64,000 nt of DNA from Quisquiliibacterium transsilvanicum (GTDB lineage Bacteria > Pseudomonadota > Gammaproteobacteria > Burkholderiales > Burkholderiaceae_E), in the NCBI RefSeq assembly GCF_014202215.1, contig NZ_JACHGB010000005.1, forward strand, positions 372,001-436,000, written 5' to 3'. Shown in pieces: positions 8,671 to 16,831 of the stretch (positions within the stretch are counted from its first letter, which is position 1; the number at the start of each line of letters is the position of its first letter). A program made the translations under genes and the position numbers. The notes beneath the pieces are model-generated. The model saw only the letters and a list, made by a program, of their open reading frames with translations. It searched no databases and had not been told where the DNA came from.

Positions 8671-10128
8671 ATGCATCGACTGCTGGTGATCGCCCATGTG
8701 CTGGGCGGCCTGCTGATGGTCTTCTCGGCCACCTTTCTGCTGCCATTCTTCTGGTCGCTTGCGGTGGACGACGGCACCGCGCGCAGCTTCGCGGTGTCGG
8801 GGCTGGGCTGCCTCGTGGCGGGCCTCATGCTGTGGCTCGGCACCCTGCGTTTCCGCCGGGAACTGCAGCCGCGCGACGGCGCGCTGCTGGTGGTGCTCGG
8901 CTGGGTCGGCATGGCCGGCGCCGGCGCGGCGCCGCTGGTGATGGAGCTGCCGGATCTCTCGCTGACCGATGCGTACTTCGAGTCCATCTCGGCGCTGACC
9001 ACCACCGGTGCCACGGTGCTCTCCGGCCTCGATTCGATGCCGCAGGCGATCAACATCTGGCGCCATGCGCTGCAGTGGTTCGGCGGCATGGGCATCATCG
9101 TCCTCGCGGTCGCCATCCTGCCCCTGCTGGGGATCGGCGGCCGACAACTGTACAAGGCCGAGACGCCCGGGCCGATGAAGGAGTCCAAGCTCACGCCCCG
9201 GATCGCCCAGACCGCCAAGTACCTGTGGCTGCTGTACGCGCTGCTGACGCTGGCCTGCGCGCTGTCGCTGCGCGCCGTCGGGATGGACTGGTACGACGCG
9301 CTCTGCCACGCCTTCTCGGCGACCGCGCTGGGCGGCTTCTCGAACCGCGATGACAGCATCGCGTCCTTCGATTCGCTGGCGGTCGAGCTGGTGCTGATGT
9401 GCTTCATGATGCTCGCGGTGCTGAACTTCACCACGCACTTCCTGGCGCTGCGCCAGCGCTCGCTGCGGGTCTACGTGCGCGACACCGAGGTGTTCGCGGT
9501 GTGGACGCTGATCCTGTCAAGCTGCCTGATGCTCGGCGGCTACCTCTGGTGGCAGGGCATCTACCCTGACTTCGGCCAGGCGCTTCGCTACGCGAGCTTC
9601 AACACGATCTCGCTCGCCACCTCGAGCGGCTACATGAGCACGGACTTCGACCTGTGGCCCATCTTCGCGCCGATGTGGATGCTCTTCCTGGGAGCGATCG
9701 CCTCGTCGGCGGGATCCACCGGCGGTGGCATCAAGATGATGCGGGTGCTGATCCTGCTCCGGCAGGCGGCGCTGGAACTCAAGCGCATCGTTCATCCCCG
9801 GGCGGTGACGCCGCTCACGCTGAGCGGCCATGTGGTCGACAACCGCATCGTGCTCGCGGTGCTCGGCTACATGCTGCTGTACGGGCTGACGCTGGTGGTG
9901 CTCACCTTCGTGATGATGGCCACCGGGCTGGACTTCATCACCGCGGTCACGGGCGTCATGGCCTGCCTGAACAACACGGGGCCGGGGCTGAACCTGCTGG
10001 GGCCCGCCTTCAACTACCAGCACCTGTCCGACCTGCAGACCTGGCTGTTCGCGTTCGCGATGCTGGCCGGCCGGCTGGAGCTGCTGACGGTGTTCGTGCT
10101 GTTCACGCCCGGGTTCTGGCGCAAGTGA
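8671..10128 (+). CDS. trkH: Trk potassium uptake membrane protein TrkH
   Basis: This is the channel-forming membrane subunit of Trk K+ uptake, 485 residues with about ten to twelve hydrophobic segments. The selectivity-loop repeats are visible: SALTTTGATVLSG, SATALGGFSNRD, ISLATSSGYMSTDF and GVMACLNNTGPGLN. Positive residues cluster at TGGGIKMMR. The ATG lies 28 bases after a -10-like TAGAAT. The 3' end overlaps the next gene by GTGA. It works with TrkA encoded upstream. Confidence 0.95.
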   Translation: MHRLLVIAHVLGGLLMVFSATFLLPFFWSLAVDDGTARSFAVSGLGCLVAGLMLWLGTLRFRRELQPRDGALLVVLGWVGMAGAGAAPLVMELPDLSLTDAYFESISALTTTGATVLSGLDSMPQAINIWRHALQWFGGMGIIVLAVAILPLLGIGGRQLYKAETPGPMKESKLTPRIAQTAKYLWLLYALLTLACALSLRAVGMDWYDALCHAFSATALGGFSNRDDSIASFDSLAVELVLMCFMMLAVLNFTTHFLALRQRSLRVYVRDTEVFAVWTLILSSCLMLGGYLWWQGIYPDFGQALRYASFNTISLATSSGYMSTDFDLWPIFAPMWMLFLGAIASSAGSTGGGIKMMRVLILLRQAALELKRIVHPRAVTPLTLSGHVVDNRIVLAVLGYMLLYGLTLVVLTFVMMATGLDFITAVTGVMACLNNTGPGLNLLGPAFNYQHLSDLQTWLFAFAMLAGRLELLTVFVLFTPGFWRK

Positions 10129-10664
10129 GCCGCGCTCGCATCCCGGTCGGCCTGATCGCTGCGCCGGCAAGCGCGCAGCGCTCGGCACTGATCGCACAGT
10201 GGCTCGATTCCCGCCCGGCGCAGGAGCGCTGGGCAGTGCTGGTCGAAGGAGGCCTCGGCGCTCTGGCCGCCGTGGCCAGCGCGCCTGGCGCGGGCACGTC
10301 GCCCGACGGAGCCGCTGCGCCCGGCAGCGGCGCGCAGGCGTCGCACCCGCCGGGAGTCGTCGCAGTCGCGCTGGGCGGCTGCGCCTGCTGCACCGGAGCG
10401 ACGGTGCTGCGCGTGACGCTGACGCGGCTGCTGCGCGCGGGCGGCCTGCACCGGATGCTGATCGTGGTCGGCGCGGCGGCGCGACCGGAGGCAGTCGCCG
10501 CGATGCTGTCCGCGCCGCCCTTCGATGCGCTGCTCGAGCCGTTCGTGGCCCTGCCGGAGCCGGAGCCGGAGTCGCAGTCGCAGTCGCAGTCGCAGTCGCA
10601 GCGGGGCGACGCGGCGCGCCATGCGGGCACTGCCACCGCCCAGCAGCAGCCAGTGGACACTTGA
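10125..10664 (+). CDS. Small CobW/G3E-like protein with degenerate P-loop and SQ repeat
   Basis: A 179-residue protein starting at a GTG that overlaps the trkH stop (GTGA). It opens with IPVGLIAAPASAQRSALI, which sits where COG0523/CobW GTPases have their P-loop but lacks the GKT signature. Near residue 85 it has GGCACC, matching the CxCC metal-binding motif of that family. The C-terminus contains PEPEPESQSQSQSQSQ, encoded by a hexanucleotide repeat. GTPase activity looks unlikely without a proper P-loop. The resemblance to CobW is an inference from two motifs. It may be a stripped-down metal-related protein or a decaying gene. Confidence 0.6.
   Translation: MSRARIPVGLIAAPASAQRSALIAQWLDSRPAQERWAVLVEGGLGALAAVASAPGAGTSPDGAAAPGSGAQASHPPGVVAVALGGCACCTGATVLRVTLTRLLRAGGLHRMLIVVGAAARPEAVAAMLSAPPFDALLEPFVALPEPEPESQSQSQSQSQRGDAARHAGTATAQQQPVDT
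10571..10600 (+). repeat. Hexanucleotide tandem repeat (GTCGCA x5)
   Basis: Five perfect copies of GTCGCA follow three copies of a GAGCCG-like unit inside the CobW-like gene. They encode the (SQ)n and (PE)n tracts. The unit is a multiple of three, so copy-number change would alter length without breaking the frame. Confidence 0.9.
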
Positions 10665-10733
10665 AACCCGGCCGGACGGCGCCATCTGCATCACAGGTGT
10701 CCAGTGGGCCGCAGTGGCCCGACGAGGTTGCGA

Positions 10734-10982
10734 ATGCAGATCATCTACAACAGCCCGAGCTATTGCGTGTTCGAGTTCCGTGACGAGGCCGAGCCCGGCC
10801 GTGGCGGCTTCGAGATCATGGACAAGGCCACGCGCCGCGAGATCTTCATCGGCGGCGCGCTGGCCACGCAGTTCCGCGAGAACGTCGCCGAACTGATCGC
10901 TGGACAGCCCTCGGTCGAGGAGGTCGACGCCTTCCTGGGCCGCTTCGACGGGCTGATGCTGCAGCCGGTCATGCTGCACTGA
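10734..10982 (+). CDS. DUF3567 family protein
   Basis: An 82-residue cytoplasmic protein beginning MQIIYNSPSYCVFEF, a DUF3567 signature largely confined to Betaproteobacteria. The ATG at 10734 follows a purine-rich GACGAGG leader. The function is unknown. It is the last gene of the + strand run that includes trkH, and a strong hairpin follows it. Confidence 0.85.
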   Translation: MQIIYNSPSYCVFEFRDEAEPGRGGFEIMDKATRREIFIGGALATQFRENVAELIAGQPSVEEVDAFLGRFDGLMLQPVMLH

Positions 10983-10990
10983 TTCCGCTG

Positions 10991-11017
10991 CCGCCCCGCC
11001 GCCTGCGGCTGGGGCGG
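10991..11017. terminator. Bidirectional hairpin between convergent genes
   Basis: CCGCCCC and GGGGCGG form the outer stem, with an inner CCGC/GCGG pair. The hairpin sits between the ends of DUF3567 (+) and the rhodanese gene (-). It lacks a clear T-run. Confidence 0.45.
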
Positions 11018-11024
11018 GCTTCGC

Positions 11025-11417
11025 TCAGGTCTGCTCCCAGGGCAGCCCGTCGAAGCGCCAGCCGTTGCGCGTGCTTCGACGATGCTCGTCGTCGAGGTCG
11101 CCCTCGAAGCCGTGCAGCACGTTGTAGACGCGCGTGAAGCCGGCGTCCTCCAGCAGGTTGCCGGCCTCGACCGAGCGCCTTCCGCTGCGGCAGATCAGCA
11201 CCACCGGCCGCTCGGGCGACTGGCCGGACAGCTTGCGTACTTCCGAGACGAAATGCGGGTTCGTGTCCCATTCGGGGCCGTCGTACAGCGCGGCGTGCAT
11301 CGCGCCGACCGGGTGGCCGACGAAGAAGAACTCCGCGTCGGTCCTGCAGTCGATGAACAGGGCCTCGGGCTCGCGCTGCAGCAGATCCCAGGCCTGGGTG
11401 GGCAGAAGATGTTCCAT
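11025..11417 (-). CDS. Rhodanese-like domain protein
   Basis: A single-domain 130-residue rhodanese, a possible sulfurtransferase. The active-site loop is CRSGRRS with C76 as the persulfide cysteine, and FIDCRTDAEF is the CH2A-type motif. It lies 5 bases downstream of the TRAP large permease on the same strand, so it may be the last gene of that transcript. It may instead have its own housekeeping role. The substrate is not known. Confidence 0.88.
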   Translation of the reverse strand: MEHLLPTQAWDLLQREPEALFIDCRTDAEFFFVGHPVGAMHAALYDGPEWDTNPHFVSEVRKLSGQSPERPVVLICRSGRRSVEAGNLLEDAGFTRVYNVLHGFEGDLDDEHRRSTRNGWRFDGLPWEQT

Positions 11418-11422
11418 GTCGG

Positions 11423-12742
11423 TCAGTCCATGAATCGCACGAGGAAGAGCGACAACCCTGGCACCAGCATCAGCAGCGCGGTGCGCAGCAGGTCGCTCGC
11501 AAGGAAGGGAAGCACGCCGCGGTAGGTTTCGCCGAGCGGAGTGGAACGGTCGATTCCGCCGACCACGTGGACGTTCAGCCCCACCGGCGGCGCGATCAGC
11601 CCGATGCCGACCACCATCAGCACCAGGATGCCGAACCAGATCGCCTGCTCGTCGGGTGCCAGGCCCAGGTCAAGACCCATCACCAGCGGGAACACGATCG
11701 GGAGGGTCAGCAGGATCATCGAGAGTTCGTCCATCACGCAGCCCAGCACGACGTAGAAGGCCAGGATGGCTGCGACGACCGCCATCGGCGGCCATTCGAG
11801 CCCGGCGACCGCCTGCGCGATCTGGCCGGGCGCCTGCGTGAGCGCCAGCGCCGAGTTGAGCAGGTCGGCGCCCAGGAAGATCATGAAGATCATCGCCGAT
11901 GCCTGGGCGGTGGCTTGCACGCTCGCCTGGAACCTCGGCCAGTCCATCTCCCGGCGCGCAAGCGCGGCGAGGAAGGTGGCCGCGGCGCCGACGGCCGCGC
12001 CCTCGGTGGGAGTGAACACGCCGCCGTAGATCCCGCCGAACACGATCAGGAAGATCGCGGCCACTGGCAGCACGCCGGCCGCGCTCTCGCGCAGCGCCGC
12101 GGTCGGGACTTCGTCATGCTCGGGCGCATGGCCGGGCACCAGCCGCACGTACAGGCCGATGGCGAGCAGGTAGCCGGCCACCGCGATCGCTGCCGGCACC
12201 AGCGCAGCTGCGAACAGCTTGGCGATGTTCTGTTCCGCGAGGATCGCGTACACCACCAGTACCACCGAGGGCGGCACCAGGATGCCCAGGGTCCCGCCCG
12301 CGGCCACGGTGGCGCTGGCCAGCCGCCCCGAGTAGCCGTGGCGCTTCATTTCGGGCAGGGCCACCGACCCGATGGTCGCTGCCGTGGCGATCGACGATCC
12401 GCAGACCGAGCCGAAGGCGGCGCAGGCGATCACCGAGGCCATTGCCAGCCCGCCGCGAAAGCGCCCCAGCAGCGCGGCAGCGAAGCGGAACAGCGCGCGC
12501 GACAGTCCGCTCTGGCTGGCGAACTGGCCCATCAGCAGGAACAGCGGAATCACCGACAGCTCGTAGCCCGAGAAGCGCGCGTGGGCGTAGCTCTTGAGGT
12601 GGCTGGCCAGCGGAAGCCAGCCTGCCTGCGCGAGGTAGCCCGCCAGCCCGGCGACGAACATCGCCGCGGCGATCGGGATGCGAACCGCCATCAGCGCCAG
12701 CATCAGCGTGAACAGCAGCAGCGCGGAGAGCAGGGGCGTCAC
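11423..12742 (-). CDS. TRAP transporter large permease (DctM)
   Basis: A 439-residue multi-spanning membrane protein, the ion-coupled transport subunit of a TRAP system. Family signatures include GGVFTPTEGAAVGA, GCVMDELSMILLTLPI and IGLIAPPVGLNVHVV. The start is the GTG at 12742, whose codon overlaps the small-permease stop (GTGA), the usual coupling of dctQ and dctM. An open frame runs further upstream but only overlaps dctQ in another frame. Confidence 0.92.
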   Translation of the reverse strand: MTPLLSALLLFTLMLALMAVRIPIAAAMFVAGLAGYLAQAGWLPLASHLKSYAHARFSGYELSVIPLFLLMGQFASQSGLSRALFRFAAALLGRFRGGLAMASVIACAAFGSVCGSSIATAATIGSVALPEMKRHGYSGRLASATVAAGGTLGILVPPSVVLVVYAILAEQNIAKLFAAALVPAAIAVAGYLLAIGLYVRLVPGHAPEHDEVPTAALRESAAGVLPVAAIFLIVFGGIYGGVFTPTEGAAVGAAATFLAALARREMDWPRFQASVQATAQASAMIFMIFLGADLLNSALALTQAPGQIAQAVAGLEWPPMAVVAAILAFYVVLGCVMDELSMILLTLPIVFPLVMGLDLGLAPDEQAIWFGILVLMVVGIGLIAPPVGLNVHVVGGIDRSTPLGETYRGVLPFLASDLLRTALLMLVPGLSLFLVRFMD

Positions 12743-13236
12743 CCTCGGCGCTCCCGGGCAGGCGGCAGTGCGCCGTTGCGGCCGGTCACGGCGGTGTAGA
12801 GCGCCATCAGCGAGGCCAGCGCCATCGGCACGGCCATCAGCATCAGCGCAGGCCAGAGCGGCCATTGCAGCAGCATCGTTTCCGCGCCGTAGCGGTGCTG
12901 GTCCAGCGCACCGACGCCGGTGCGCCAGGCGAGCAGCCCGAGCATCAGCGCGAGCAGCAGCGCGCCGGCGCGGTCCAGCCCGGCGCGCAGCGTCGCGGAT
13001 GCGCGCGCGGTGAAGAAATCGACGATCACGTTCGCGCCGCGCCACTGGCACAGCGGCAGGAAGCAGGCCAGCACGACGGCGGTGCCGTAGCCGACGATCT
13101 CGGTGTCGCCCGTCAGCGGGCTGCCGAGCGCCCAGCGCGACAGCACGCCGCCGGTGGTGACGAGCGCGATCGCCGCCAGGACGATCCCGCCCAGAATCGC
13201 GAGGCCGATCGCGGCTCGCTCGAATGTCTCGTGCAC
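12739..13236 (-). CDS. TRAP transporter small permease (DctQ)
   Basis: A 165-residue protein with four hydrophobic segments, the small membrane subunit of the TRAP transporter. It contains the DctQ-like pattern GTAVVLACFLPLCQWRGANV. The start chosen is the GTG at 13236, giving VHETFERAAIGLAIL with the first membrane helix at residues 8-28. The frame stays open upstream but the sequence there is not membrane-like. It precedes and overlaps the large permease. Confidence 0.85.
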   Translation of the reverse strand: MHETFERAAIGLAILGGIVLAAIALVTTGGVLSRWALGSPLTGDTEIVGYGTAVVLACFLPLCQWRGANVIVDFFTARASATLRAGLDRAGALLLALMLGLLAWRTGVGALDQHRYGAETMLLQWPLWPALMLMAVPMALASLMALYTAVTGRNGALPPARERRG

Positions 13237-13309
13237 AGCCGAGTTCCCCGTTTCACTGGACTGGGTGCTGCGGCGAAGGCCGGTCGCCGAAAACCGCGGC
13301 AATGGTAGC

Positions 13310-13326
13310 AGCGGCGCAGCGCCGCT
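13310..13326 (-). terminator. Small hairpin downstream of the alpha/beta hydrolase
   Basis: AGCGGCG and CGCCGCT flank a 3-base loop in the 122-base gap between the hydrolase and dctQ. It could attenuate read-through into the permease genes. There is no T-run. Confidence 0.25.
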
Positions 13327-13358
13327 CCCGTCGCCGGCCCGTCCTCGTGGCGGCGCCG

Positions 13359-14174
13359 CTACTTGCCGCGGCGGCCGGCCGGTGCCGACGGGTCGTCCTC
13401 GCCCTGCAGGAAGCGCACCACCCATTCGGTCCAGCGAAGCGGCCGCTCCGAATGGGAGAAGTGCGCCGTCGGCAGCTCCAGGCAGGTGGCACGCGGGATC
13501 GCCGCAGCGAGCCGACGTCCCATCGCCGGCGGCGTCGACGGATCGTGGCTGCCGGCGATCACCAGCGTGGCCGCGCCGATGCGCGGCAGCAGCGGCTCCA
13601 GTGCCATGTCCCGGATGGCCGCGCAGCAGCCGGCGTAGCCGGTCGGATCCATCGCCAGCAGCGTGGCGAGCGTGGTCGCGCGATGCTCGGTGTTGCGGGC
13701 CGCGTAGCCGGGCGTGAACCAGCGCGCGATCACCGCGTCGGCAACCGCGCCCATGCCCTGGGCGCGAACCGTGGCGATGCGCTGGTCCATCGCCTTCGCG
13801 TCCATCCAGGCCGAGGTGTTGGTCAGCACCAGCCGGTCGATGCGGTCCGCGGCGTGCGCGCCCAGCCACATGCCGATCATTCCGCCGATCGACAGCCCGG
13901 CGTAGTGGAAGCGGGGCGCGCCGGCGGCGTCGGCCACCGCGAGCACGTCGCGGCCGAGCCGCTCCAGGCTGTAGTCGCCGGGCGGGGCGTCCGAGGCGCC
14001 GTGGCCGCGGCTGTCCATCCGGATCACGCGGAAATGCCGGGTCAGCCCGGCCATCACCGGGTTCCAGACCGCATGGTCGCTGCCGAGCGACCCGACCAGG
14101 AGCAGGGGCGGCAGTTCGGGAAGGCCGTCGACCCGCCAGTAGATGCGGGCGCCGTCGCAGTTCACGAAGGGCAT
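13359..14174 (-). CDS. Alpha/beta hydrolase, 3-oxoadipate enol-lactonase (PcaD)-like
   Basis: A 271-residue alpha/beta-fold hydrolase. The nucleophile elbow is GLSIGG, the acid lies in AGSHDPSTPP and the histidine in LPTAHFSHSE, with the oxyanion region at VGSLGSDHAVW. The order and spacing resemble PcaD. The ATG at 14174 is preceded by AAGGAG and was preferred over an upstream ATG with a non-conserved extension. It lies on the same strand just before dctQ/dctM. A role in opening a lactone or cleaving an ester of the imported substrate is an inference. Confidence 0.85.
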   Translation of the reverse strand: MPFVNCDGARIYWRVDGLPELPPLLLVGSLGSDHAVWNPVMAGLTRHFRVIRMDSRGHGASDAPPGDYSLERLGRDVLAVADAAGAPRFHYAGLSIGGMIGMWLGAHAADRIDRLVLTNTSAWMDAKAMDQRIATVRAQGMGAVADAVIARWFTPGYAARNTEHRATTLATLLAMDPTGYAGCCAAIRDMALEPLLPRIGAATLVIAGSHDPSTPPAMGRRLAAAIPRATCLELPTAHFSHSERPLRWTEWVVRFLQGEDDPSAPAGRRGK

Positions 14175-14374
14175 CGGGTTCGTCTCCTTGCGAGAGGGGC
14201 GGGCCCCGGTCGGGCCGTGCGCGCGCACGGGTGCCGCCTGGTGCCGCCTGGCGCCGAGGCGTGTGCGCAGCGCGGCTTTCATTGGAGCGGCGACTTTACC
14301 GCACGTGGCGCACGCCCTGCCAGGCAGCTGCGGGCAGCCGTGCCATCGGATTCATCGAGCCGGCGCCCCGGCCC

Positions 14375-14380
14375 TACAAT
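14375..14380 (+). promoter_or_regulatory. Candidate -10 element for the TRAP receptor gene
   Basis: TACAAT, 81 bases before the receptor ATG in the 287-base divergent gap, with TTCATC 18 bases upstream as a weak -35. The rest of the gap holds no gene I can support. Confidence 0.4.
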
Positions 14381-14461
14381 CGCGCCCTCGGGCTGCCGCC
14401 GCGCGTGCGGCGAGGCATGCCAACGGACGACGATTACGACGATGACGACGGAGGAACCTCG

Positions 14462-15499
14462 ATGATCTTGCAGCGGATCGCACTGGCCATGGCGCTGGCA
14501 CTGGCACTGGCAACTGCGGGGCCCGCATGGGCCGCGCAAGTGACGCTGAAGTTCCACACGTTCATGGCGCCGCAGTCGGCGGTGTGGAGGGAGATGCACA
14601 CCGTCTGGATGGACAAGGTCGAGAAGGAATCGGGCGGACGCATCCGCTTCGAGCGCTACCCGGCGATGCAGCTCGGCGGCGGTGCGCCCAACCTCTACGA
14701 CCAGGTGCGCGACGGCGTGGCCGACGTGATCTGGACGCTGCCCGGCTATACGCCTGGCCGCTTCCCGCGCTCCGAGGTGTTCGAGCTGCCGTTCATGATG
14801 ACCAGTCCCGAGGCCACCTCCCGCGCCTACTGGGACTACGTCCAGGCGCACGCCAAGGAGGAGTTCCGGGACGTGCGCCTGATCGCGCTGCATGTGCACG
14901 GACCCGGCGCGATCCACACGCGCAGCCGCGCGGTGCGCTCGATCGGCGATCTGGAGGGGCTCAGGATGCGCGCCCCGAGCCGCCTGACCACCCGCCTGCT
15001 GGCCGCACTCGGCGCCACGCCGGTGGGCATGCCAGTGCCGCAGATCCCGGATGCGCTGACCAAGGGGGTGATCGAGGGCGCGTTGCTGCCCTGGGACGTG
15101 GTGCCCTCGATCAAGGTCGACGAGCTCGCCAGGCACCATGCCGAGTTCGATCCGGCGCTGCCCGCGCTCTACACCGCCACCTTCGTGATGGCGATGAACC
15201 GGGCGAAGTACGACGCGCTGCCGCCCGACCTGAAGAAGGTGATCGACGCAAATTCCGGACTGCAGACCTCGGCCTGGCTGGGGCGGACCCAGGCGGCCGC
15301 GGATGTGCCGGGACGTGCGTCCGCCGAGGCGCAGGGCAAGACGGTGACCCGCTTGAGCGAGGCCGACCACCAGGCCTTCCGCAAGGCGGCCGAGAGGGTC
15401 GACGACGAGTGGATCGCCGAGATGAAGCGCCGCGGAATCGACGGTGCGCGGCTGCTCGAGGACGCCCGCACGCTGGTGCGGAAGCACTCGGCGAAGTAG
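14462..15499 (+). CDS. TRAP transporter substrate-binding protein (DctP)
   Basis: A 345-residue periplasmic receptor. A Sec signal peptide (MILQRIALAMALALALATAG, cleavage near AWA) precedes VTLKFHTFMAPQSAVWREMH, and the ligand-binding segment LRMRAPSRLTTRLLAALG is typical of DctP. The ATG at 14462 has GGAGGAA upstream. It is divergent from the hydrolase-dctQ-dctM genes and is presumably their receptor. It ends only 5 bases from the convergent monooxygenase gene. The ligand is probably an organic acid. Confidence 0.92.
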   Translation: MILQRIALAMALALALATAGPAWAAQVTLKFHTFMAPQSAVWREMHTVWMDKVEKESGGRIRFERYPAMQLGGGAPNLYDQVRDGVADVIWTLPGYTPGRFPRSEVFELPFMMTSPEATSRAYWDYVQAHAKEEFRDVRLIALHVHGPGAIHTRSRAVRSIGDLEGLRMRAPSRLTTRLLAALGATPVGMPVPQIPDALTKGVIEGALLPWDVVPSIKVDELARHHAEFDPALPALYTATFVMAMNRAKYDALPPDLKKVIDANSGLQTSAWLGRTQAAADVPGRASAEAQGKTVTRLSEADHQAFRKAAERVDDEWIAEMKRRGIDGARLLEDARTLVRKHSAK

Positions 15500-15504
15500 G
15501 CGAT

Positions 15505-16812
15505 TCAGCGCCGGATCACCGAATACGAGGGGCGCGCGTTGAGCCGTTCGCGATCGAAGCCCGCGACCCGCTTGTACTCGCTGGCCACCGCCTCGAGTTC
15601 CTCGCGGGGAATCACCTGGTGCACGTCGGCGAAGCCGTCGGGCGCGCGTTCCTCGGCCATCTGCATCACCTTCTCCGGCCCGTTGCGCCGGTTGGCCATC
15701 ACGATCGCCGCGGTGGCCGGCCTGCGCTCCTCGTCGTAGAGCTGCAGCGCGCGCAGCGGGTCGGCCTCGGTGGCCAGCCGCCAGCTCAGCACGCGCGCGT
15801 CCAGGATCGCCTGCGAGGCGCCGTTGCTGCCGATCGGGTACATCGGGTGCGCGGCGTCGCCCAGCAGCGTGACGCGCTCGTGCGTCCAGCGCGCCAGCGG
15901 GTCGCGGTCCACCATCGGGAACTCGAAGCAGCGGTCCGCGCCGCGGATCAGTCCGGGCGCATCCAGCCAGCCGAAGTCCCAGGATTCGAACTTCGGCAGG
16001 AAGTCCTCGGGCCGGCCCTGCCGGTTCCAGTCCTCGCGCTGCAGCGCCGGCCGGTCGCGGTACTTCAGCTCGGCGATCCAGTTGATCTCCTGCAGGCCGT
16101 CGGCGCGCGGCGCCGAGATCGGGTAGCAGACGAACTTCTGCCACTCGTGGCCGGCCATGATCATCGAGGCGCCCGACAGGAAGGGCTTCGCGAAGGTGAC
16201 GCCGCGCCAGAGGATCGCGCCGTTCCAGATCGGCAGGCCCTCGTCCGGGTACAGCGCGCGGCGCACCGCCGAGTGGATGCCGTCGGCGCCGACCAGCAGG
16301 TCGCCGCGCACGCTGCCGCGGCGCGGCGGACGCCGGGGCGCCGGCGCACCGGCGGCAGGGCTCGATCCGCTCGCCACCGGCTTCGAGACGAAGCGGGCGG
16401 TGATGCCGTCCGCGTCCTGCTCGAAGCGATCCAGCGCGTGGTCCAGGTGGATGCGCTCGGGGCCCAGCCGTTCGAGCGCGGTTTCGAAAAGAATCGTCTG
16501 CAGACGGCCTCGGTGGATCGAGACCTGGGGCCAGCCGTAGCCCGCATGCCGGCCACGGTCCTCCTGCCAGATGCGCTGCCCGTGCCTGTTGGTGTAGAGG
16601 AGCTCCCGGGTGGCGACGCCGGCGGCGGCCAGCCGCTCGCCCAGGCCGAGCTCGGTGAGCTCGCGCACCGCATGCGGCAGACAGTTGATTCCCACCCCAA
16701 GAGGGCGGATTTCCTGGACGCCGTCGAAGACCTCGACGTCGATGCCGGCGGCATGCAGCGAGAGCGCCGCGGTGAGGCCGCCGATGCCGGCGCCCGCGAT
16801 GATGATCTTCAT
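15505..16812 (-). CDS. FAD-dependent monooxygenase (aromatic hydroxylase family)
   Basis: A 435-residue flavoprotein of the group A hydroxylase family, related to PhzS and salicylate/3-hydroxybenzoate hydroxylases. The FAD Rossmann motif IAGAGIGG is at the N-terminus, the DG-type motif LLVGADGIHSAVR in the middle and the second FAD motif VTLLGDAAHPMYPIGSNGA near residue 300. The ATG has GGAAGGAA upstream. It follows the Ldh2-type dehydrogenase by 19 bases and is likely co-transcribed. It probably hydroxylates an aromatic or heteroaromatic acid with NAD(P)H and O2; the substrate is unknown. Confidence 0.9.
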   Translation of the reverse strand: MKIIIAGAGIGGLTAALSLHAAGIDVEVFDGVQEIRPLGVGINCLPHAVRELTELGLGERLAAAGVATRELLYTNRHGQRIWQEDRGRHAGYGWPQVSIHRGRLQTILFETALERLGPERIHLDHALDRFEQDADGITARFVSKPVASGSSPAAGAPAPRRPPRRGSVRGDLLVGADGIHSAVRRALYPDEGLPIWNGAILWRGVTFAKPFLSGASMIMAGHEWQKFVCYPISAPRADGLQEINWIAELKYRDRPALQREDWNRQGRPEDFLPKFESWDFGWLDAPGLIRGADRCFEFPMVDRDPLARWTHERVTLLGDAAHPMYPIGSNGASQAILDARVLSWRLATEADPLRALQLYDEERRPATAAIVMANRRNGPEKVMQMAEERAPDGFADVHQVIPREELEAVASEYKRVAGFDRERLNARPSYSVIRR

Positions 16813-16831
16813 GTCGATTCCTTCCGCCGGT

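Noticed and set aside
14486-14520. CTGGCA repeats in the TRAP receptor signal peptide read as a sigma-54 promoter
   Set aside because: TGGCAC occurs, but the GG-N10-GC spacing is not met and the sequence is the coding repeat for an Ala-Leu signal peptide.
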